A stretch of DNA of 64,000 nt from Paenibacillus silvae (GTDB lineage: Bacteria; Bacillota; Bacilli; Paenibacillales; Paenibacillaceae): contig NZ_BMFU01000010.1 in the NCBI RefSeq assembly GCF_014639235.1, forward strand, positions 1 through 64,000, written 5' to 3'. The stretch's first letter is position 1; each line of letters begins with the position of its first letter. Below the pieces are notes generated by a model. It was not told where the DNA came from, searched no databases, and saw only the letters and a list, made by a program, of their open reading frames with translations. Position numbers and translations under genes: made by a program. Of this stretch, positions 58,004 to 64,000 are shown one piece after another.

Positions 58004-61000
58004 TTAACGTTGGGATTGCTCTCTCCGTCGGAAGTACAAGAAACTGGCACTTCCAATGGCGATCAACATCAATCCCGAGACTGTGTAAGCCATAGAGCTT
58101 TCTTCACCCGTCTTAGGCAGCATGCCTTGGGCTGATGTAAGGCCGCTGTTCCCCGATGAACCCTCACTCTCGGACTCTTCTCCGGCTGAAGGTGTAAGTA
58201 CACCCTCTTCCCCCGTATCTTCTCCTTCTGTCACCTGAGGCCCGGTCATCTCTCCATCCACAGCTTCAGGCGCTGAAGGTGAAGGTGATTCTTCCGAAGG
58301 ATTCCCCGGCTTGTCTGTACCCCCGTTCTCTTCTGAAGGTACTGAAGGGGTTGTTACAATCGTACCCGGCACTGATATTCCTGGTGTTTCTTGTACCGGT
58401 GTGCCTGGTTTATCAGGATCTGGATGGTTTGGTGTAGTCGGTTGTGGTGTACCGCCTGTACTCGGCGTTCCCGGATTATACGGTTCACTTGGTCCACCTG
58501 ATACAGGAATAGCCTGATTTGTTTTCTCTACAACAACAGCTTCGGTTTGTTGATTCGTAATCTCAAAAGTCATTGGCGTCTGATCCAATTGGTATCCAGA
58601 CGGTGCCTTGACTTCAACTAATTGATACGTATTCGGTTCAAGCTGCTGCAGATGGAGTTCACCATGAAGATCCGTGGTCAATGCTGCCGGATCAATACCG
58701 GCTACCACATTAAACAGCCATTCTCCATCCGGCCCCATCACTGCGGATTGAGCACGTAATTCAAAGATTGCACCTTGCAGATGCTGCGTTCGGCTTGCAT
58801 TGTATTTCACCAGTTTTACCGAACGGTCATTTTCTTTATTTTCAATCGTTATCTGTGTGTCTGGCTGAGTGATAGATACCTTTGTTTCCGGGTTTTCAAT
58901 CACAAACCCTTCAGCTTTCGTTTCCACCAATGTATACACACCGTAAGTGAGATTGCTGAATTCAATGATTCCCTGTTGATTCGTACCCCCGGTATCGACC
59001 ACGTTATTGGCGGAATCACGCAGTTCGAATTCAATCCCGCTTAATGGAGACTGATCCTTGGCATTCACTTTCGTCAGGGTCAGTTTACCTCCTGTGCCGA
59101 GCTGATTTGTTTTCGTAAGCGTCACAATCTGTGTCTGATTCGCTGTAATGGTGAATGGAATAGATGTACTATCCACCATGTAGAAATCTGGCGCCTGAAT
59201 TTCAACCAATTCATACGTGCCTGCTTCCAGATCTCCCTTTGCAATTCTGCCGCTCACTCCTGTCGTAAGCTCATCCAGCTTCTCACGTGTGGAACCCTGA
59301 ATACGGTACAGCTCAAAAACGGCTCCCTCCAGCACCTTGGTGGAATCGGCTGCATCCCTCTTGGTCAGCTCAAAGCCCTGGCGGATTTGTTCGTTGATGA
59401 TCTCGAAGGCTGCTTCTGCATCCTTGAATAAAATGGTTTGACCTGGAGCCGAAGCAAAATTCGGATCTGGCAGGTATCCTGCGGGCGCTGCAAGCTCCTT
59501 AAGTCGATATGGAATTCCATTTGTCAGATGCAGACGATAATTCCGGCTGCTTTCAGCCATTCCGTTCTCATCTGTTGGTTCCAACGTTTCCAGAAGGATC
59601 GTGCCGGACGCATTGTAGATGGCAAAAATAACGCCTTCCAGCGGCTGTCCAGTATCATCTATCTTATGCACCTTGACTTTACCCAGACCCGTGGATGCCC
59701 CTCCGCCAGCACCAGCCAAGGATACCCGAATCCCCGACTGATTACCTTCTCCTACAACGGAGAAAGAATGACCTGCAAACTCAACCTTGTTCTCAATTCT
59801 CTCGCCGTCATCTGCGTTAATGTAAGATTGGTACTCCAGGAGATATGCTGTGTTTATGTCGTTCTTAAATGTAAAGGTAAAGGTATTACCATTCACCAAC
59901 AGATCGTATTCCGAAGGATCAACCAGTCCTGCCTTCACAGAAACATTACCTGAATTGTTTGCAGGCAATTGCACCTCATAAAGCTTCAATGAATCGGCAA
60001 GCAAAATCTGATTGCTGGATAACGTGTCAGTTAATTGGGAACCTGCGGTAACGAAGGACTGACTCGGATTAACATTCACAACCCATGAAGCCAGATCGGA
60101 TGTCCCTTCCTGGCGACCTATTTTGCTCACATATACTCCGCCATGAGCAGGTGTAACGGCTGCTGTTTTATTAAAACGTACAGGTCCGCCTTCACCATCT
60201 GTCAGCACAGCATGATTGCTGTACGAGCCCTCTACTGCAAATTCTCCATCCAGACTTGTCTGATACACTACGCGGTAAGCTTTTTTACCGATGTCACCCA
60301 GGTTAAGCGTGAAGCCTTTGCCATCCGGGTCAAGCTGGAATTGTGCCGATGATATCGTGATTTCGTCCCCAACCGAAGTCACGTTGTTAGCACCCTTCAA
60401 TTCGAGCTCATACACCTTCAATGAACCATCCACAAAGGATTGGTTTCCAGTGTAAGCATCCTTGAGAATGGCTTCCTGAATATCAAACAGATTGTAGTTC
60501 ACGTCGATGGTCCAGGTCATTGCTTTATCTCTGGCGCTATAATCGCCCCGCTTATTACCATTTTCAATGGTATAGCTTTGCGGTCGGACAACGGCAGACT
60601 TGGTAATGGCGGCCTGCGCAACATCTGCTTCCTTCCAGTTCAACGTAGCGGTGTTGCGATATTCATTGTTTGTTGGCATGCCTGCCGTTGGATCAAAACT
60701 CGTTTTATAAGTGATTACATGCTGCTTATCAATGATACCGCCCGGCTTGAGATGAATGCTGAATCCTTTTTCAAAATTCACATCCGCCGGGTCAGCCACA
60801 GCAGGTGCCACCTCAAACTGGTCCTTTTGATCACCACTGATCTGCAGACTGCCCGGAACAAGCTTCATGTGTCTGCCTGAGTAATCGTCTGTGATGACAA
60901 TGTCCGTCATCTCTTTCTGATCCCGGTTCAGCACAATCTGCCACTCGATCTCTTTGGCATTGAAATTCTCACTTTTTACACTCTTCGCCAAAATGACTTC

Positions 61001-62578
61001 TTCAATGTTTTTATGACCTTCTTTGGTCGTGCCATCCTGTGCATTCACCGTATTAACGATGGTCTCATTCTCGTACACCCGCTGTATGGCTTGAGTTTTG
61101 TATTCAATCTCATAGGCTTTGTTAATATCACTGTTGAATTGGAGCTTGAACCCCTCTTCAAAACCTGTGCCGACACCATTTACTGTGTAGTCAGAGGGAA
61201 CAACGAGCGTTTTTGCTCCAGGTCGACCATCCGATTGAATCTCGACTTCATACACATTCAGCGACCCTGTTACGAGCCTTTGCTTCGCCGTATCAAAACG
61301 GTCTTCAAGCCACGCATTGGCCTGTGTAATCGCTTGCTGATTATAGTTATACTGCACCTCCCATGTAATCGTCTGCGTAACCGGGTCGTATGCACTTTCT
61401 TGCCCCGACTTGTTCAGCGGCTCATTGAAGCTGACTGTCACACGGCCAACATCGGATTTATTATACTCATTCTGATCCGCTGTAAGAGTCACTTCATTGG
61501 CATAAACTACCCCAGTGTAAGGAGCACTCGTGGGTGCCTGAACGCTCGTTGTATAGGTGATGCGATAGGCTTTGTCGATGTCTCCCAAGTTGACAGGAAA
61601 CTGTGCTGCTCTGTCGACGACCGGACCTTCCTTCACAGAACCGTTCAACTGAACCTGCAGCTCGCGGATCTCGATATCCCCCTCAAGCGAAAGCCCCGGC
61701 GGCAGGGTATCTTCCAACACGACATTGGTCATGCTCTTCTCGCCCTGGTTGAAATCTACTGTCCAAGCAATCTGATCCGAGTTGAAATTATTTTTATTTG
61801 CTTTTCCTGATTTCTGAAGCTCATCCTTTGCGGTATTTGCAAAATTCACATCAATAGTGCCTTGGCCTGCACCGCTAAAGTCAATCTTCTGTTTAAGTCC
61901 GTCTTCCATTTTACTCTCGTCAAAACGCAGCCAGACATAGAAATTCCCTTCTAATTGCGCGTGTTCAAGCATTTCATTAAAGGTAAAAACAATCGTACCG
62001 TCCGGGTTCACAACATATTCGCCGACACCCCCGTCCAGGCCGCCCTTCAGCTGTGAACCTATAATAAATTTGTCAGGCAGACGGAATGTAAAGGTCGATC
62101 CATCTCCATAAGCGTGGGCATCATCCCCGAATCCCCATGTAAAAACAACAGCAACCTCATCCGATATCCGTGGACGAATATCTTCAATCTTATCTCCCCT
62201 GACTTCAATCTGACCGTTGCTGCCTTCCTCCGGTTTCTGGTTGTACATCTGCACACTAGTGATCAGATTCTCCTGAATTTCTGAAGCCGCAGCAGTGGCA
62301 GCCAGTGGGGCTACATCTGCAGGTTCAGCTTCCTCCGGAGTTGCAATATGTTCCGTATCCCCGATCCCCGGCGATGTCTCTTCATCCGTAGCAGCACCCT
62401 GATCTTCAGGGAGCGTACTCTCTTCCTGTGCAGATGGTGAAGATGGATCATCCATTGTACCGACTGACATATGATTTGTGTCATCCTGAGCATACACCGT
62501 TGATGTTAACACCATCCCTTGCAGCAATTGCGTCACCAGCAACAGTGCAATCAACATAATGCTCACTCGTCTCCTCAT
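58004..62578 (-). CDS. LPXTG-anchored multidomain surface adhesin (collagen-binding and SpaA/Cna-B repeats)
   Basis: 1524 residues. A signal peptide (about 1-32) and an acidic Ser/Glu region precede a series of adhesin beta-sandwich modules (about 95-950, with repeated AxxLNRDQKEMTDIVITD-like and YKTSLD elements). Four SpaA/Cna-B type domains (about 985-1370) follow, each beginning with a VxKxD-like strand and ending in a TYxLVE-type strand where isopeptide-bond Glu and Lys usually sit. A Pro/Gly/Thr-rich wall spacer leads to LPKTG (about 1487), a hydrophobic segment and RRREQSQR. It is sorted by sortase. GGAGG precedes the ATG at 62578. Confidence 0.88.
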   Translation of the reverse strand: MRRRVSIMLIALLLVTQLLQGMVLTSTVYAQDDTNHMSVGTMDDPSSPSAQEESTLPEDQGAATDEETSPGIGDTEHIATPEEAEPADVAPLAATAAASEIQENLITSVQMYNQKPEEGSNGQIEVRGDKIEDIRPRISDEVAVVFTWGFGDDAHAYGDGSTFTFRLPDKFIIGSQLKGGLDGGVGEYVVNPDGTIVFTFNEMLEHAQLEGNFYVWLRFDESKMEDGLKQKIDFSGAGQGTIDVNFANTAKDELQKSGKANKNNFNSDQIAWTVDFNQGEKSMTNVVLEDTLPPGLSLEGDIEIRELQVQLNGSVKEGPVVDRAAQFPVNLGDIDKAYRITYTTSVQAPTSAPYTGVVYANEVTLTADQNEYNKSDVGRVTVSFNEPLNKSGQESAYDPVTQTITWEVQYNYNQQAITQANAWLEDRFDTAKQRLVTGSLNVYEVEIQSDGRPGAKTLVVPSDYTVNGVGTGFEEGFKLQFNSDINKAYEIEYKTQAIQRVYENETIVNTVNAQDGTTKEGHKNIEEVILAKSVKSENFNAKEIEWQIVLNRDQKEMTDIVITDDYSGRHMKLVPGSLQISGDQKDQFEVAPAVADPADVNFEKGFSIHLKPGGIIDKQHVITYKTSFDPTAGMPTNNEYRNTATLNWKEADVAQAAITKSAVVRPQSYTIENGNKRGDYSARDKAMTWTIDVNYNLFDIQEAILKDAYTGNQSFVDGSLKVYELELKGANNVTSVGDEITISSAQFQLDPDGKGFTLNLGDIGKKAYRVVYQTSLDGEFAVEGSYSNHAVLTDGEGGPVRFNKTAAVTPAHGGVYVSKIGRQEGTSDLASWVVNVNPSQSFVTAGSQLTDTLSSNQILLADSLKLYEVQLPANNSGNVSVKAGLVDPSEYDLLVNGNTFTFTFKNDINTAYLLEYQSYINADDGERIENKVEFAGHSFSVVGEGNQSGIRVSLAGAGGGASTGLGKVKVHKIDDTGQPLEGVIFAIYNASGTILLETLEPTDENGMAESSRNYRLHLTNGIPYRLKELAAPAGYLPDPNFASAPGQTILFKDAEAAFEIINEQIRQGFELTKRDAADSTKVLEGAVFELYRIQGSTREKLDELTTGVSGRIAKGDLEAGTYELVEIQAPDFYMVDSTSIPFTITANQTQIVTLTKTNQLGTGGKLTLTKVNAKDQSPLSGIEFELRDSANNVVDTGGTNQQGIIEFSNLTYGVYTLVETKAEGFVIENPETKVSITQPDTQITIENKENDRSVKLVKYNASRTQHLQGAIFELRAQSAVMGPDGEWLFNVVAGIDPAALTTDLHGELHLQQLEPNTYQLVEVKAPSGYQLDQTPMTFEITNQQTEAVVVEKTNQAIPVSGGPSEPYNPGTPSTGGTPQPTTPNHPDPDKPGTPVQETPGISVPGTIVTTPSVPSEENGGTDKPGNPSEESPSPSAPEAVDGEMTGPQVTEGEDTGEEGVLTPSAGEESESEGSSGNSGLTSAQGMLPKTGEESSMAYTVSGLMLIAIGSASFLYFRRREQSQR

Positions 62579-62754
62579 GTTACACGTATCCTCCTCGCTC
62601 ATATGGTTAGCAAACGCCGAGGAATAGAATAACAGGGCGACCTATACAAATCATAGACAGCGAACAATCGGCAAAATGTTTACAATTAATATGATTACGC
62701 CTGGCAGTTTAATGGAATACACACAGCTCAGTACGTTCTTCCTGCCTCCCTTCC

Positions 62755-63645
62755 TCATATCTCGAAAGTCTTGATAAAGTTCCTCGCGCTCTTGGAGAGG
62801 TAACGATCCTTGATCCATATCAAACCCACTTCCGAATAGAGCTCTGTATTCGATAGCTCATACAAGACAATACTCGTCAGTGGAAACGAAGCGAGTACCG
62901 ACTTCGGCAAGATCGTCGCACCGATACCTGCAGTCACCAACGCGAGAATGATCGCAACGCTGGAACACTCGCACAAAATATGTGGTTCATGGCCAGACTC
63001 ACGAAACGACTTCAGCACACGGTCGTGCATGCCGGTGGTCAAATCACTTTTCAAGCTGAGAAAAGGATACTGAGCCATCGCTCCCATCTCCAGCCTTCGA
63101 TCTTCTGAAGCCTGAGGCCAACTACTGGGTATTAGGGCGACGATCGGATCGGGAGGCAGGTGTATTACAGTGTAACGATCAGGATCGGAAGCAGCCTCAA
63201 AAGGAAGACGCGCAACAATGAGCTCTAGGTTCCGTTTCTCGAGTTGATCACCGAGAAGGAAGTGGTCACCTTCGTTGATTTTGAAGGTAACGCGTGGATA
63301 CAGTTCGTGGAACCGCTCGATGCGCTGTGGCAGTAGAGAAACGCAAGAAACGACAGAGCCGATCGAGAGTGTACCATGAATGCCCTCGTCCAGTTCCTGC
63401 ACCTCCTCGATCGTCTCCTGGAACTGGCATAGAAGCTGCTCGGCTCGTTGACGCAGAAGCTGCCCTGCATGCGTGAGTGCCAGGCGTTTGCCGCTGCGGT
63501 CAAACAAAGTAACGCCGAGCTCACTCTCAAGAAGCTTCATCTGCCTGCTGAGAGGCGGCTGCTCCATATTCAAACGCTTGGCTGCGCTGGTAACTTGTCC
63601 TTCCTCAGCGACTGCAAGAAAATATCGAAGCTGGCGAATATCCAT
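62755..63645 (-). CDS. LysR-family transcriptional regulator
   Basis: About 296 residues. An N-terminal winged HTH (MDIRQLRYFLAVAEEGQVTSAAKRLN, PPLSRQMKLLESELG, about 1-60) precedes the usual effector-binding domain (about 90-290). Divergent from the ilvE-like gene, with a perfect palindrome in between, so it probably regulates that gene and itself. The ATG at 63645 with AAGGAGG upstream is preferred over one at 63669 that lies inside the palindrome. The effector is unknown. Confidence 0.9.
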   Translation of the reverse strand: MDIRQLRYFLAVAEEGQVTSAAKRLNMEQPPLSRQMKLLESELGVTLFDRSGKRLALTHAGQLLRQRAEQLLCQFQETIEEVQELDEGIHGTLSIGSVVSCVSLLPQRIERFHELYPRVTFKINEGDHFLLGDQLEKRNLELIVARLPFEAASDPDRYTVIHLPPDPIVALIPSSWPQASEDRRLEMGAMAQYPFLSLKSDLTTGMHDRVLKSFRESGHEPHILCECSSVAIILALVTAGIGATILPKSVLASFPLTSIVLYELSNTELYSEVGLIWIKDRYLSKSARNFIKTFEI

Positions 63646-63666
63646 TCGACGCGTAGGCCTCCTTGT

Positions 63667-63683
63667 CATATACCTTAAAGGTA
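63667..63683. promoter_or_regulatory. Perfect 17-bp palindrome, probable LysR operator
   Basis: TATACCTT-A-AAGGTATA, perfect 8-bp arms with a single central base, 22 bp upstream of the LysR start and about 90 bp before the ilvE-like start. It contains the T-N11-A pattern of LysR sites. Confidence 0.6.
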
Positions 63684-63772
63684 TATTCTTTCTACAAAAT
63701 AGATATTTCCAATATATCTTGCTAATGATTACTATACAATTAACAAATACATCAATTAAGGGTGACGTAACA

Positions 63773-64000
63773 ATGATGCAACCAATTCATATCGAACACA
63801 CGAGCGCTCCTAAACCAAGACCGAAGGCTAGCGACATAGGGTTTGGAAAATATTTTACGGATCATATGTTCATTCTCGACTATGATGACGGGAAAGGATG
63901 GCATGATGCGAGAATTCAGCCGTACCAGCCGATTACACTGGATCCAGCGGCCAAAGTATTCCACTATGGGCAGGCGATCTTCGAAGGGCTTAAGGCGTAC
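63773..64000 (+). CDS. ilvE: Branched-chain amino acid aminotransferase, N-terminal part
   Basis: The first 76 residues are seen; the gene runs off the right edge. MFILDYDDGKGWHDARIQPYQPITLDP followed by AKVFHYGQAIFEGLKAY is the N-terminus of class IV aminotransferases of the BCAT type; the FHYGQAIFEGLKA segment is diagnostic. It would transfer amino groups to or from Leu, Ile and Val, using PLP. Start at 63773 (or 63776) after AAGGGTGA. Divergent from the LysR gene. Confidence 0.92.
   Translation, partial: MMQPIHIEHTSAPKPRPKASDIGFGKYFTDHMFILDYDDGKGWHDARIQPYQPITLDPAAKVFHYGQAIFEGLKAY

Overview
The window is chromosomal DNA from a low-to-mid GC, endospore-forming Firmicute, most likely Paenibacillus. 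The evidence is a 16S rRNA 5' end with a Bacillus-type leader, the conserved rrn-ygxA-ygzB-perR neighbourhood, a yyaC sporulation gene, a gatCAB operon, ythAB-like cytochrome bd genes, and strong AGGAGG-type ribosome sites with frequent TTG and GTG starts. No prophage, insertion sequence, CRISPR array or tRNA was seen.

Layout. 1-0.7 kb: the 5' end of a 16S rRNA gene on the minus strand with a boxA-bearing leader and two tandem promoters. 0.7-8.1 kb: ygxA, ygzB, a membrane-anchored GH18 protein, perR, a two-gene membrane/DUF4097 unit, an MgtC-family protein and a GNAT acetyltransferase. 8.2-12.1 kb: gatCAB and an IDEAL-like small protein. 12.4-13.5 kb: the ECF sigma factor locus sigY-yxlC-yxlD with a recognisable autoregulatory promoter. 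14-27 kb: mostly housekeeping and accessory minus-strand genes (glyoxalase-like hydrolase, thioredoxin-like, DedA, a GC-rich O-antigen-ligase-like protein, methyltransferase, alpha/beta hydrolase, yyaC, pirin, asparaginase), with an unassigned, apparently structured RNA region at 19.55-19.8 kb ahead of the O-antigen ligase.

26.3-41.6 kb is the most interesting part: a general-stress island. It encodes SigB with its anti-sigma RsbW and antagonist RsbV. Upstream on the same strand lie a receiver-PP2C phosphatase (RsbY-like), a 1241-residue hybrid histidine kinase with HAMP, GAF and three receivers (RsbK-like), a CheR-type methyltransferase (RsbM-like) and a second receiver-kinase-receiver hybrid. 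Around them are genes typical of SigB regulons (YtxH, DUF948/YtxG, YflT domain, DUF1328, PAP2). Eight sites with very similar SigB-like -35/-10 elements precede these genes, including the rsbV and rsbY genes themselves, so the island looks like a feedback-controlled stress module.

41.7-53.7 kb: a CDF cation exporter, an ABC-F ATPase (ykpA), an NAPE-PLD-like hydrolase, cytochrome bd genes with two tiny membrane proteins, and a divergent histidine kinase/OmpR regulator pair. 53.9-64 kb: a CvfC/YpgR-like HEAT-repeat protein, a lysine riboswitch controlling a lysine permease, a class D sortase convergent with a 1.5-kb-residue LPXTG adhesin, and a LysR regulator divergent from the start of a branched-chain aminotransferase gene around a perfect palindrome.

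Motifs, promoters, hairpins and alignments were read by eye, and family assignments rest on recalled family features; no database search was run.
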